Positions 19,869 through 28,501 of a stretch of DNA of 64,000 nt are shown here, one piece after another. The stretch is from CADEED01 sp043747835. GTDB taxonomy: Bacteria > Pseudomonadota > Gammaproteobacteria > Steroidobacterales > Steroidobacteraceae. The position numbers and the translations under genes were made by a program. The stretch is from positions 21,721-85,720 of the forward strand of contig JAYTOK010000133.1 in the NCBI GenBank assembly GCA_043747835.1, given 5' to 3'. The notes under the pieces were generated by a model that saw only the letters and a list, made by a program, of their open reading frames with translations, was not told where the DNA came from and did no database searches. Within the stretch, counting starts at the first letter, position 1, and each line of letters opens with the position of its first letter.

Positions 19869-21170
19869 GTGCAACAATCCCCGGATTCCCGCCGTTTGCG
19901 ACTCCAGCACGCGCTCGACCTCGAGCAAGCCGGGCGCGCGCGCGACTCGCTGGCCGAATTAGAGGCGTTGGCGGCCGAATCGCGCGACTCGCCCGAGTTG
20001 TTAGCCCATCTCGGACGTGCGCTCGGCTTCGCGAATCGCGTTGCGGAAGCCGAAGGGTTGCTAGTCGACGCTCTGTCGACCTGGCCTATCGATGTACGCC
20101 TGCACTCACTACTCGCCGAAATGCGCTGGCAGCGCGGCGCCGGCGGCGCTGCCACCGCGGCTCTCGAGCAGGCGATCGAGGACTACCCCGCCGAGCTGCA
20201 GCTGCGTCTGGTTGCCGCCGACCTGCTGCGCAGCATGGGATTTCCTGCCCGCGCCCTGCGGATTCTGGAGGACGGGCTCGCGCGCGCGCCGGACTCCGCC
20301 GCATTCCTCACGTCGACGGGCGTCGTGCTGGACGAGCTCGATCGCTCGGTGGAAGCCGTCGAACTACTGCGTGCCGCCATCCCGCGCGCGCGCCACCTGG
20401 CGCAGGCGCAACGAAACCTCGTGCCGGCGCTGTTGCGAACGGGGGCGCCCGCGGAAGCGCTCGCGATTTGCGAGGCGCTGCTCAGCGCCGCGCCCGACGA
20501 CCAGATGCTCCTCGCGTATCGCTCTACCGCGCTGCGGCTCGAGAGCGACGCGGCATATTCCCGCCTCTGCGACTACGCGCGTCTCGTTCGCACGTATGCG
20601 CTCGATCCGCCGCCTGCGTATGGCGGCATCGAGCGCTTCAACGAAGCACTGGCGCGCACGCTGACCGTCCTGCATCACACGACCCACCGCCCCATCGCGC
20701 AATCGCTGCGCGGCGGCACGCAAACCGGCCGCAATCTGCCCGCCGACGAGCCGGTCGTCGCCGATTTTTTCGCGATGCTGGATGCGCCGATCCGCGACTA
20801 CATCGCCCGCCTCGACGCGACGTCGACACATCCCGTCGACCGGAGAAAACGCGCTTCCCATCGGCTTTCGGGCTCGTGGTCGGTGCTGCTGTCGCCGGGC
20901 GGATACCACGTCGATCACGTGCATCCGCAGGGCTGGCTGAGTTCGGCGTATTACGTCGATCTGCCGCGGATCGCGAGCGACGGCGCGCGCGCGGCTTGGC
21001 TCAAGTTCGGGGAGCCGGGAGTGAAGGTGGGATTGCCGCCCGAGCACTTCGTCGAGCCCAACGCCGGGCTGCTCGTGCTGTTTCCGTCCTACTTCTGGCA
21101 CGGCACTGTGCCATTTCACGAAGGCGGCGGCCGGCTGACCGCCGCCTTCGACGTGATCCCCGCGAACTAA
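19869..21170 (+). CDS. TPR-repeat protein with C-terminal 2OG-Fe(II) oxygenase domain
   Basis: The GTG at 19869 gives 433 residues. Residues about 10-230 are helical TPR-like repeats (ALDLEQAGRARDSLAELEAL and similar). The C-terminal part resembles the putative 2OG-Fe(II) oxygenase family: the first iron ligands are in GGYHVDHVHPQGW, the distal His is in YFWHGTVPFH and the 2OG Arg in GGRLTAAFD. It is divergent from the receptor/halogenase operon, giving the locus two different 2OG oxygenases. The protein is likely cytoplasmic. The start is uncertain by up to 35 codons. Confidence 0.83.
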   Translation: MQQSPDSRRLRLQHALDLEQAGRARDSLAELEALAAESRDSPELLAHLGRALGFANRVAEAEGLLVDALSTWPIDVRLHSLLAEMRWQRGAGGAATAALEQAIEDYPAELQLRLVAADLLRSMGFPARALRILEDGLARAPDSAAFLTSTGVVLDELDRSVEAVELLRAAIPRARHLAQAQRNLVPALLRTGAPAEALAICEALLSAAPDDQMLLAYRSTALRLESDAAYSRLCDYARLVRTYALDPPPAYGGIERFNEALARTLTVLHHTTHRPIAQSLRGGTQTGRNLPADEPVVADFFAMLDAPIRDYIARLDATSTHPVDRRKRASHRLSGSWSVLLSPGGYHVDHVHPQGWLSSAYYVDLPRIASDGARAAWLKFGEPGVKVGLPPEHFVEPNAGLLVLFPSYFWHGTVPFHEGGGRLTAAFDVIPAN

Positions 21171-21695
21171 CTATTTCACGTTGCTCGACACGCGCTGCGT
21201 CGTGAGCACGGCCGGGTCGGCGCCGAGCTTGTAGAGGTACTCGTGGTACTCGTTGCTGCCGACCTTGAATTTGGCGAGCTCGGCGTTCTGCGCCGGAGTC
21301 AGCGCGAACTTCGAGTAGCCGCGGTCCACGAGACAGCGGGTCAGCGTTTCGTCGCGAAACCGCTTGGCCGCCATTTCCTGCGACTGCTGCTGCGTCGCCG
21401 CGCGGTTCACGAGATCCGGGCTCGCCGTGCCGGTGTAGGTTCCGCCACCCATAGTGCCAAGGCTTCCGCCCGCGTTGGCGGTCGAAGCGCCGGATACCTT
21501 GGTGCCCTGCATGCCGCCGGCCGTGTTCGCGCCGTTGCCGCTACTCTCGAGCGAGGCCAGGCCGTTGCACATGCCGACGTCGGTGCCGTAATCCACTTTC
21601 GAAACGTTCGCCTTGCCCCAGGCGGTGTTGTGGGCGTTGGTCGAGCAGGCGCAGAGCGCGAATGCGAGCACGCCACTCAAAATTATCGTCTTCAT
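21171..21695 (-). CDS. Hypothetical lipoprotein
   Basis: The 174-residue product has a lipoprotein signal, MKTIILSGVLAFALCACSTN, with lipobox LCAC and the lipid-attached Cys at 17. The body is Gly/Ser/Thr/Ala rich in the middle, then has a helical part (AATQQQSQEMAAKRFRDETLTRC). A GGGAG Shine-Dalgarno precedes the ATG by six bases. Its stop directly abuts the stop of the convergent TPR/2OG gene. I do not recognise a family. Confidence 0.75.
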   Translation of the reverse strand: MKTIILSGVLAFALCACSTNAHNTAWGKANVSKVDYGTDVGMCNGLASLESSGNGANTAGGMQGTKVSGASTANAGGSLGTMGGGTYTGTASPDLVNRAATQQQSQEMAAKRFRDETLTRCLVDRGYSKFALTPAQNAELAKFKVGSNEYHEYLYKLGADPAVLTTQRVSSNVK

Positions 21696-21810
21696 CGCGA
21701 TTCTCCCTTCGTCACGTCATTGACGTCTAAGACGCGCGGCTGTGAAAAAGATTCAATCCGCGGGGGTCGCAAGATACTCGAAGTGCCGGGCCGCACGGTA
21801 CTGATGGATG

Positions 21811-22719
21811 TCACATCGGCGGAATGCCGGCCCGCGCACGGTCCACGACCTCGCAGAGGCTGCCCGTCGCCGCGATGACCGACGGGCCCATCCGGTCGAT
21901 GCGCTCGTCCGAAAAGCTCACTAGTTGGCCATTTCGCACTGCGGTCAGGCCCGGGAATTTTCGCCATTCGGCGAGCCATTCCCTCGCGGAATCGGCTGGC
22001 GCCGAGGCGAGGATGAGTTCCGGATCGCGCAACACGGCGGCCTCGCGCGTCACGGCGGGCGCGGCCGTGCCGAGTTCGCCGAAGATGTTCACCGCGCCGC
22101 ACAGCGTGAGCGCGTCGGCGATCACATGCCGCCCGCCGATCGTGTAGATAGGACGATCCCAGATCTGGTACAGGACGCGCACTGACCGGCGCTCGCGATA
22201 GCGCTTCGACAGCGCATCGAGCTCGGCGCGCAGCGCCCTCGCCCGGTCGGCGGCGACCTTGCTCGTGCCCGCGAGACCGCCGAGCCGGCGCACCGAATCC
22301 GGCATCTGCGAGAGACTCGTGACGTGCACCTGGTAGACCGGGATCCCGAGCGAACGCAGCCGATCGATGCGCACGCGTTGCACGACATCCACCGCGACGA
22401 CGACGACCGAGGGCCGCAGGGCAATCAGTCGTTCGAAGTCGAGCGTTTCGGCGTCGCCGATGACGGGCACCGACGCCGCTTCCACGGGCTCCGTGCTGTG
22501 GGCGATCGTGCCGACGAGACACGAACCCGCGCCGGCGGCGTACAGCATCGCGGTGGTGCCCGGCGCGAGCGAAACGATTCGACACGCGCCGGTTGCTACC
22601 TTCACGGACTCGCCGGTGTCGTCGCGCAGCGTGCGGTACGCGACTGACGCAGCCGTGGAGGTTTGCGCGATCGACAGCAGCAGCGCCGTCGCTGCGAGGA
22701 GTTTCGACGCGGCGTTCAC
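21811..22719 (-). CDS. Periplasmic ABC-type substrate-binding protein (BtuF/FepB-like fold)
   Basis: The 302-residue protein starts at a GTG overlapping the stop of the small Cys-rich gene (GTGA) and opens with a signal peptide (VNAASKLLAATALLLSIA, then QTSTAAS). The mature part has the class III binding-protein pattern: IVSLAPGTTAMLYAAGAG, VPVIGDAETLDFERLIAL, RPSVVVV. Such proteins bind cobalamin, haem or ferric siderophores. No permease or ATPase gene accompanies it here. Co-transcription with feoAB suggests an iron- or haem-related ligand. Confidence 0.8.
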   Translation of the reverse strand: MNAASKLLAATALLLSIAQTSTAASVAYRTLRDDTGESVKVATGACRIVSLAPGTTAMLYAAGAGSCLVGTIAHSTEPVEAASVPVIGDAETLDFERLIALRPSVVVVAVDVVQRVRIDRLRSLGIPVYQVHVTSLSQMPDSVRRLGGLAGTSKVAADRARALRAELDALSKRYRERRSVRVLYQIWDRPIYTIGGRHVIADALTLCGAVNIFGELGTAAPAVTREAAVLRDPELILASAPADSAREWLAEWRKFPGLTAVRNGQLVSFSDERIDRMGPSVIAATGSLCEVVDRARAGIPPM

Positions 22720-22946
22720 CGCGTCCGCGGCTGCGTGTTCGCGGGGCATCCGCCGCAGCCGGTCCCGCCCGCACGCAGTAGGCGCGGCTTGAGCGAATGT
22801 TCGCGCCAGCCGGCGAGCCGCGGGCGCCGCGCCGCCCACGCGTCGATGGCCATGAGCGCGCGCAGGCGGCGACGCGCGGGCATCAGCTTCCAGATGCTGA
22901 ACGCCAGGGCGACGAGGGCGATGAGCGCGACGATGAACTGCTGCAT
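22716..22946 (-). CDS. Small FeoB-associated membrane protein (DUF6587-like)
   Basis: About 76 residues: an N-terminal membrane helix (MQQFIVALIALVALAFSIW), a basic stretch, and a C-terminal GTGCGGCP Cys-rich end. It lies directly after feoB (stop at 22954), the place of FeoC or the Cys-rich FeoB-associated proteins. DUF6587 members have this layout. The function is unknown; a role in FeoB assembly or iron sensing is an inference. A GTG three bases earlier could also start it. Confidence 0.7.
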   Translation of the reverse strand: MQQFIVALIALVALAFSIWKLMPARRRLRALMAIDAWAARRPRLAGWREHSLKPRLLRAGGTGCGGCPANTQPRTR

Positions 22947-22953
22947 CACGGCC

Positions 22954-24825
22954 TCAAGTCAGCGCGCCGACGGCGCGATAGGTGATGAACGAGGCGAGAT
23001 AGGCGAGCGCGAAGAGGTACCCGGCCATGATCAGAGGATAACGCCAGGAGTTGGTCTCGCGTTTCACCACCGCGAGCGTCGACAGGCATTGCGGCGCGAA
23101 CACGTACCACGCCAGCAGCGAGCACGCAGTGGCGAGACTCCACCCTTGCGCGATCACCGGCTCGAGTTGCGCGGCGATCTGATCGTCACCCGTCGCGGAC
23201 ATCGCGTAGACCGTGCCGAGCGCGCTCACCGCCACTTCGCGCGCGGCGAGGCCCGGCACGAGCGCGATCGAGATCTGCCAGTTGAAGCCGATAGGCGCGA
23301 ATACGGTCTGGAGCATCGCGCCGAGCTGGCCCGCGAAGCTGTACTGGATAGCCGGTCCCGTCGCGTCGGGGGGCGGCGCGGGATACGTCGACAGCACCCA
23401 CAGGATGATCGTCAGCGCGAGGATGATGCCGCCGACACGGCTCACAAAGATCTTCACGCGCTCCCAGAGTCCCAGCACGAGATTGCCGGCGTGTGGCCAC
23501 TGGAAGTCGGGCAGCTCGAGCATCAAAGGGGAATAACGCCGCGCGCCCGCGAACAGCTTGAGCACGAACGCGACGAGGAAAGAGGAAAGGATGCCAGCCG
23601 CGTAGAGTGAGAACAGAACGATCCCCTGCAGGTTGAACCAGCCGATCTCGCGCGCGGGGATGAATGCGGAGATGAGCAGGCTGTAGACCGGGAGGCGCGC
23701 GGAGCAGGTCATGAGCGGGGCGACCATGATGGTAGTCAGGCGATCGCGCCAGTTCGGGATCGTGCGCGCCGCCATGATGCCGGGGATCGCGCAGGCATGG
23801 CTCGACAGCAGCGGGATGAACGCGCGGCCCGAGAGACCGACCCAGCCCATGAGGCGGTCGAGTAGATAGGCGGCGCGCGGCAGGTAACCCGAGTCCTCGA
23901 ACACGAGGATGAAGAAGAACAGGATGATGATCTGCGGCAGGAAGACGAGCACGCCGCCGGCGCCCGCGATCACACCGTCGACGAGCAGGCTCCGCAGCGG
24001 GCCATCGCCCATGTTCGCATTCACCCATCCGCCGAAGCTGCCGAACAGCGCTTCGATGCCGTCCATGAGTGGCGTCGCCCAGGTGAAGACCGCCTGGAAG
24101 ATGAAGAACATGACCAGCGCGAAGACGATGAGGCCGCCCAGAGGATTCAGTAGAACGCGATCGAGCGCCTTGTCCCAGGAATTCTCGGGCGCCGGGACAT
24201 AGCCCACCGACGCGAGGATTCCGCGCAGATCCGACTGCGTCTGCTCGGCATCCTCCGCGCTCGGCGGCTGCCAGCCTGGCGCGGTGACTACCCGGTGTTC
24301 GAGCCAGCGCGGCGATTCGATCGACGCGATGAGCTCATCGGCGCCACCGCGCTTCACGGCAATCGTCGGCAGTACGGCGACGCCGAGCTCGGCGCTGAGA
24401 CGCGCAGGATCGATCTGCACACCGCGCCGGCGCGCGACGTCCATGCGATTGAGCGCGATCACCATCGGTACCCCGACGCGCTTCACTTCGAGCGCGAGAC
24501 GCAGACCCACGGCGAGATGGACCGCGTCGACGACACAGACGACGAGCTCGGGCGCGGACTCGCCGGCGACGCGGCCGAGCAGCACGTCGCGAGTGATCGC
24601 CTCGTCGAGTGTCGTCGGTGTCAGGCTGTAAGTGCCCGGGAGGTCGAGTACGCGCAAGCCGCGGCCGTCGCGCGCGCGGCGTTCGCCCTCGCGCCGCTCG
24701 ACGGTCACGCCCGCGTAGTTAGCCACCTTCTGGCGGCTGCCCGTCAGCCGGTTGAACAGCGCGGTCTTGCCGCAGTTCGGCACTCCGAGGAGCGCGATGC
24801 GCAATGACTGGGTGGCGGCGTCCAT
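22954..24825 (-). CDS. feoB: Ferrous iron transporter B
   Basis: FeoB is an inner-membrane Fe(II) importer with an N-terminal G domain. The 623-residue protein has G1 GVPNCGKT (14-21), DLPGTYSL for G3, and NRMD for G4. The membrane part contains the two Gate motifs with the conserved cysteine-centred patterns SSHACAIPGIMAART and CSARLPVYSLLI. It is shorter than the E. coli protein but typical of compact FeoB. feoA lies 15 bases upstream; a small Cys-rich gene follows. Confidence 0.96.
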   Translation of the reverse strand: MDAATQSLRIALLGVPNCGKTALFNRLTGSRQKVANYAGVTVERREGERRARDGRGLRVLDLPGTYSLTPTTLDEAITRDVLLGRVAGESAPELVVCVVDAVHLAVGLRLALEVKRVGVPMVIALNRMDVARRRGVQIDPARLSAELGVAVLPTIAVKRGGADELIASIESPRWLEHRVVTAPGWQPPSAEDAEQTQSDLRGILASVGYVPAPENSWDKALDRVLLNPLGGLIVFALVMFFIFQAVFTWATPLMDGIEALFGSFGGWVNANMGDGPLRSLLVDGVIAGAGGVLVFLPQIIILFFFILVFEDSGYLPRAAYLLDRLMGWVGLSGRAFIPLLSSHACAIPGIMAARTIPNWRDRLTTIMVAPLMTCSARLPVYSLLISAFIPAREIGWFNLQGIVLFSLYAAGILSSFLVAFVLKLFAGARRYSPLMLELPDFQWPHAGNLVLGLWERVKIFVSRVGGIILALTIILWVLSTYPAPPPDATGPAIQYSFAGQLGAMLQTVFAPIGFNWQISIALVPGLAAREVAVSALGTVYAMSATGDDQIAAQLEPVIAQGWSLATACSLLAWYVFAPQCLSTLAVVKRETNSWRYPLIMAGYLFALAYLASFITYRAVGALT

Positions 24826-24840
24826 GGATTCTTTCGGCGC

Positions 24841-25152
24841 TCAGGCCGCGGTCGCGTGCGTTTCGAGCCGCTGCACGGTCACCGCCGCGGCTTCCGCGCG
24901 ACGCAGAGCGAAAGTCGAGCCGCCGATGCGAACGACGAGCGGATCGCCGCCGAGCCACATCCGCGCGAGTACTTCGCAACGGGCGCCGGCGACGAAGCCG
25001 AGATCGCGCAATCGCGTGATCAGTAGGTCGCGCTCTTCCGTAGTGAGCCCGGTCGACAGGTCGAGCGCCAGCCCGGCAACCCGCACGACCGCGCCGCGTT
25101 CGAGCATCGTGAGTGTCAGAGGAGGAGCCGTTGTCGGATGGGAAGGATTCAC
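24841..25152 (-). CDS. feoA: Ferrous iron transport protein A
   Basis: The 103-residue protein contains the small SH3-like FeoA domain: LLITRLRDLGFVAGARCEVL and DPLVVRIGGSTFALRRAEA. FeoA supports FeoB-mediated Fe(II) uptake. The start is a GTG at 25152 without a nearby Shine-Dalgarno. A promoter with its -10 box six bases upstream suggests a leaderless mRNA. A palindrome resembling a Fur box overlaps the -35 element, so iron repression of feoA-feoB-small gene-binding protein is likely. Confidence 0.9.
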   Translation of the reverse strand: MNPSHPTTAPPLTLTMLERGAVVRVAGLALDLSTGLTTEERDLLITRLRDLGFVAGARCEVLARMWLGGDPLVVRIGGSTFALRRAEAAAVTVQRLETHATAA

Positions 25153-25158
25153 ATCTGG

Positions 25159-25188
25159 AGTATGGGGTTAGCTCCTCTCTGCTGTAAA
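25159..25188 (-). promoter_or_regulatory. Candidate feoA promoter
   Basis: On the minus strand TTTACA (25188-25183) and CATACT (25164-25159) are 18 bases apart. Only six bases separate the -10 box from the feoA GTG, so initiation would fall at or next to the start codon. Confidence 0.5.
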
Positions 25189-25206
25189 TGCGACGAGTTC
25201 GCATTT
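25186..25206. promoter_or_regulatory. Candidate Fur box
   Basis: AAATGCGA (25186-25193) and TCGCATTT (25199-25206) are perfect inverted arms around CGAGT. The shape resembles Fur-box variants built on TGCGA-N5-TCGCA. It overlaps the -35 of the feoA promoter, where a repressor would act. It might instead serve the divergent tetR. Confidence 0.5.
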
Positions 25207-25238
25207 GATCGGAGGGAGATTGCACAAAGCTCTACTAA

Positions 25239-25267
25239 TTGACAGTTCGTCAGGCCCGGGCATACCC
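25239..25267 (+). promoter_or_regulatory. Candidate tetR promoter with small inverted repeat
   Basis: A consensus TTGACA (25239-25244) is followed after 17 bases by ATACCC (25262-25267), nine bases before the tetR ATG. TGAC-N5-GTCA (25240-25252) overlaps the -35 and could be an autoregulatory operator. Confidence 0.45.
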
Positions 25268-25276
25268 TTCCCGCCC

Positions 25277-25915
25277 ATGAGTTACATCGTTGAACGCAGA
25301 CAAGAAGAGAAGGAGCGCCGCCGCGCCGAAATCGTGGATGCCGCGGAAGCGGCAGGGCGCGACGTTGGACTCGACGCGCTGACCATGGACGACGTCGCGC
25401 GCCGCGCGCGACTGTCGCGCGCGCTCCTTTATGTGTATTTCCAGGACCGCTCCGATCTGATGTTCGGACTGGCCGAACGCGCGATGAACATGCTGCACGG
25501 CCGCTTCGCGGAGGCGGCTGAGCGCAGTGGCACGGGACTCGAGCAGGTCAGCGCGATGGGTCGCGCCTACGTCGCGTTTTCGCAGGAATTTCCCACACTT
25601 TTCGATGCGCTCGCCCGTTGCGAGCTCGAGTCGCCGGATCCCGCGCAATGCTCGCCATCCGAGCAGGCCTGTCTCACGGGCGGTGACAAACTGCAGCGGC
25701 AGTTGGTCGCGTCCATCGAAACCGGAGTTCGCGATGGCAGCATCCGGTCGGACATTTCCTCACCGATGCTCATGAGCGTGACGCTCTGGGGATTCATGCA
25801 CGGAATCATCCAGCTCACGACCACCAAGACGCACGCGCTCACCCATCACGGCGTCAGCGCGAAGTCGCTCATCGACCATGCGATCAGCATGATCACGCGG
25901 GACCTCAAGGCGTAA
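25277..25915 (+). CDS. TetR-family transcriptional regulator
   Basis: The ATG at 25277 gives 212 residues (MSYIVERRQEEKERRRAEIV). An N-terminal helix-turn-helix is seen in ALTMDDVARRARLSRALLYVYFQDRSDL; the C-terminal part is a ligand-binding domain. No Shine-Dalgarno is present. It lies 44 bases before the TolC/MFP/RND genes on the same strand and is likely their local repressor, as is usual for TetR-linked RND pumps. A TTG at 25207-25205 region in frame would lengthen it but crosses the promoter. Confidence 0.88.
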   Translation: MSYIVERRQEEKERRRAEIVDAAEAAGRDVGLDALTMDDVARRARLSRALLYVYFQDRSDLMFGLAERAMNMLHGRFAEAAERSGTGLEQVSAMGRAYVAFSQEFPTLFDALARCELESPDPAQCSPSEQACLTGGDKLQRQLVASIETGVRDGSIRSDISSPMLMSVTLWGFMHGIIQLTTTKTHALTHHGVSAKSLIDHAISMITRDLKA

Positions 25916-25959
25916 AAAACCTGTCCACAAACAAGGATCGTTTGCGTCCTCCATTAGAC

Positions 25960-27405
25960 ATGCGTCCAGTGACTCGACAACTGAGAGCCCTTTTCTGCGC
26001 CGTCGGGCTCGGTTTTTACGGCGCGTCGGCGTGGCCCCAAACAGCAACTCCCGTGGGCGGTGAACTGACGGTCGGCCGCCCGCTCTCTGCGGTGATCGAC
26101 GACTACGTGCGTGAGGGACTGCGTTCCAATCTCTCGCTGCGTGCGCAGTCGCTCGAAGTGGAGCGTGCCGAGGCGGGACTCGACGCGGCGCGGGCGCGCT
26201 ATTTTCCGGAGGCAGCATTCGCCGCACGCTATTCGTGGTCGGAAGGCGGCCGCACGATCGATCTGCCTCTCGGCGACGCGTTGAACCCCGCGTACCAGAC
26301 GCTCAACGATCTGCTCATCGCGCAGGGGCAGCAGCCGCAATTTCCCGTCGTGCAGAACGAGTCGATCGCGTTCCTGCGCGAACGCGAGCAGGACACGCGA
26401 GTCACGTTGCGCATGCCGCTGATCGCGCCCGCGATTCCCGCGGCGGTGCGCGCGCAGCGTGAATTGCTCGGCGCGACCGAGTTCGGCCGCGAGGCGCTGG
26501 GCCGCCGTCTCAAGCGCGACATCACCGTGGGCTACCTGACGTGGGCGTCCGCCGTGCGCACGCAGGGCATCGTCGATTCTTCCGTAACGCTGCTCAACGA
26601 GAACCTGCGCGTCAACGACTCACTGCATCGCAACGGCAAGATCACGCAGGATCAGGTGCTGCGCGCGCGCGCTGAATTGCTCGCCGTCACCCAGCAGTCG
26701 CGCGAAGCGCGCAACGGCGCGTCGCAGGCGCGCAGCTATCTCAACTTCCTGCTCAATCGCGCGCTCGACACGCCACTCGAGAGTGCCGATGTCGGCGTGA
26801 CCGCCGCCGCCGTGACGCGCGCGTTGACGGAGCTGCGGCAGTCGGCGCTCGACAGCCGGCCCGAGCTTTCGCAGTTGGGCGCGCTCACGCGCGCCAGCGA
26901 AGCGCAGACGCGCATCGCGCGCGCCGAGCGCTGGCCCACCTTGTCGCTCGGCGCGGATGGCGGCATCCAGGGCGAGGACTACCAGTTCGGGCGCGGCAGC
27001 AATTTCGCGACCGTCTCACTACTCATCCAGTGGACCTTCTTCGACGGCGGCGCGCGGCGCGCGGCGGTGCGCCAGGCAAATGCCACGGCGCGCAGGACCG
27101 CGACGCAGCTCCAGGAGCTCGAGCAGCAGGTGCAGCTCGAAGTGCAGCAGTCCCTAGACCGGCTCGAGACCAGCGCGGATTCGCTGGCTACCGCCGAGGC
27201 ACGCGCCGAAGCCGCGCGGGCCGCCTTTCGCATCGCGAGCCGCAAGCGCGACGAAGGCGCGATCAGCCAGGTGGAATTCATCGACGCGCGCTCGAGCCTC
27301 ACGGGCGCCGAACTCAATCTCAACGTGACCCGATTCGAAATGCTCGCGCGCCAGGCCGAGCTCGACTACGCGACGGCGGCGGGAAATCTGCCGCTTCAGG
27401 AATGA
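25960..27405 (+). CDS. TolC-family outer membrane efflux protein
   Basis: The ATG at 25960 gives 481 residues with a signal peptide (MRPVTRQLRALFCAVGLGFY, cleavage near ASAWPQT). Long alpha-helical segments with repeated heptads (SLEVERAEAGLDAARARYFPE, then again in the second half around TATQLQELEQQVQLEVQQS) are the two OEP repeats of a trimeric channel-tunnel. A TTG six codons upstream is a possible alternative start. The stop is four bases before the membrane-fusion gene, so the three pump parts form one operon. Confidence 0.92.
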   Translation: MRPVTRQLRALFCAVGLGFYGASAWPQTATPVGGELTVGRPLSAVIDDYVREGLRSNLSLRAQSLEVERAEAGLDAARARYFPEAAFAARYSWSEGGRTIDLPLGDALNPAYQTLNDLLIAQGQQPQFPVVQNESIAFLREREQDTRVTLRMPLIAPAIPAAVRAQRELLGATEFGREALGRRLKRDITVGYLTWASAVRTQGIVDSSVTLLNENLRVNDSLHRNGKITQDQVLRARAELLAVTQQSREARNGASQARSYLNFLLNRALDTPLESADVGVTAAAVTRALTELRQSALDSRPELSQLGALTRASEAQTRIARAERWPTLSLGADGGIQGEDYQFGRGSNFATVSLLIQWTFFDGGARRAAVRQANATARRTATQLQELEQQVQLEVQQSLDRLETSADSLATAEARAEAARAAFRIASRKRDEGAISQVEFIDARSSLTGAELNLNVTRFEMLARQAELDYATAAGNLPLQE

Positions 27406-27408
27406 CGC

Positions 27409-28491
27409 ATGAACATCCAATGGAAAATGCCCGCGCTCGTCCTTACGCTGGTTGTGCTCGCGGGATGCGGCAGTAGCGAGGCGCCGTCCTCCCCCAAGGC
27501 CACGCCGGTGCGAGTCCAGAGCGCGAGTCGCGGACCCGCCGTGCCGCCGATCGACACGAATGGCGTCGTCGTCACGAAAGACGAGATGCGCCTGTCGTTC
27601 AAGGTCGGTGGCGTCGTGCGCCGCATCCACGTGCAGGAAGGCGACGTCGTCAAACGCGGCGCGCGACTCGCCGAGATCGAATTGACCGAAGTGTCCGCGC
27701 AGGTCGAGCAGGCGCAGCAGCTCGCCGAAAAGGCGACGCGCGATCTCGCGCGCGGTGAAAACCTCTACGCCGATCAGGTGATCAGCCTCGAACAGTTGCA
27801 GGATCTGCGCACCCAATCCGCGATGGCCGAGGCGCAATACAAATCGGCGCGCTTCAATCTCGGCCACTCGGTGATCACCGCGCCGCAGGACGGTACGGTG
27901 TTGCGCAAGCTCGTGGAGGAACGCGAGCTCGTGGCTCCCGGCGTGCCGGTGCTCGTGTTCGGCGAGAGCGGACGCGGCTACGTCGTGCGCGCGGCGCTCG
28001 CGGATCGCGAAATCGTCAACGTGAAGCGCGGCGACAAGGGCGAGATCCGCATGGATGCATTTCCCGGCCAGGCGATGACGGGCACCATTGTCGAGGTCGC
28101 GAGCGCGGCCGACGAACGCTCGGGCATGTTTCCGATCGAGGTGATCTTCGACACGGCGCCGCCGCGGCTCGTGAGCGGGCTCGTGGCGCGACTGCGTCTC
28201 GCGCCGACGTCGGACGCGGCGCCGCTCACCTACGTCCCGATGGCTGCGCTCGTCGAGGGCGATGGCGATCGCGCGAGCGTGTTCGTCATCGATGGTGGCA
28301 AGGCGCTGAAGCGTAATGTGCGGGTCGCGTTCATCACCGCCGACAGCATCGCGCTCGAAAGCGGCATCGCGGCCGGCGAATCGGTGATCACGGACGGCGC
28401 GCTGTACCTTGAGAATGGCGAAGCGGTGGAAGTCGTTCGCGATGCCACCAAGCAGGCGGTGAACACACCGACGCCCGGCGCCGAAGGCTAG
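27409..28491 (+). CDS. RND efflux membrane-fusion lipoprotein
   Basis: The 360-residue periplasmic adaptor has a lipoprotein signal with lipobox LAGC (Cys 20). The lipoyl half-motifs RLSFKVGGVVRRIHVQEGDVV and GHSVITAPQDGTVLRKL flank a helical hairpin rich in Glu and Gln. It bridges the TolC-like channel and the RND permease encoded on either side. The substrate is not evident from sequence. Confidence 0.92.
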   Translation: MNIQWKMPALVLTLVVLAGCGSSEAPSSPKATPVRVQSASRGPAVPPIDTNGVVVTKDEMRLSFKVGGVVRRIHVQEGDVVKRGARLAEIELTEVSAQVEQAQQLAEKATRDLARGENLYADQVISLEQLQDLRTQSAMAEAQYKSARFNLGHSVITAPQDGTVLRKLVEERELVAPGVPVLVFGESGRGYVVRAALADREIVNVKRGDKGEIRMDAFPGQAMTGTIVEVASAADERSGMFPIEVIFDTAPPRLVSGLVARLRLAPTSDAAPLTYVPMAALVEGDGDRASVFVIDGGKALKRNVRVAFITADSIALESGIAAGESVITDGALYLENGEAVEVVRDATKQAVNTPTPGAEG

Positions 28492-28501
28492 ACCAGGCGC
28501 C

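Noticed and set aside
19490..20155. N-terminal extension of the TonB receptor
   Set aside because: It crosses the divergent gene and lacks protein-like sequence; the signal peptide begins right after the GTG at 19489.
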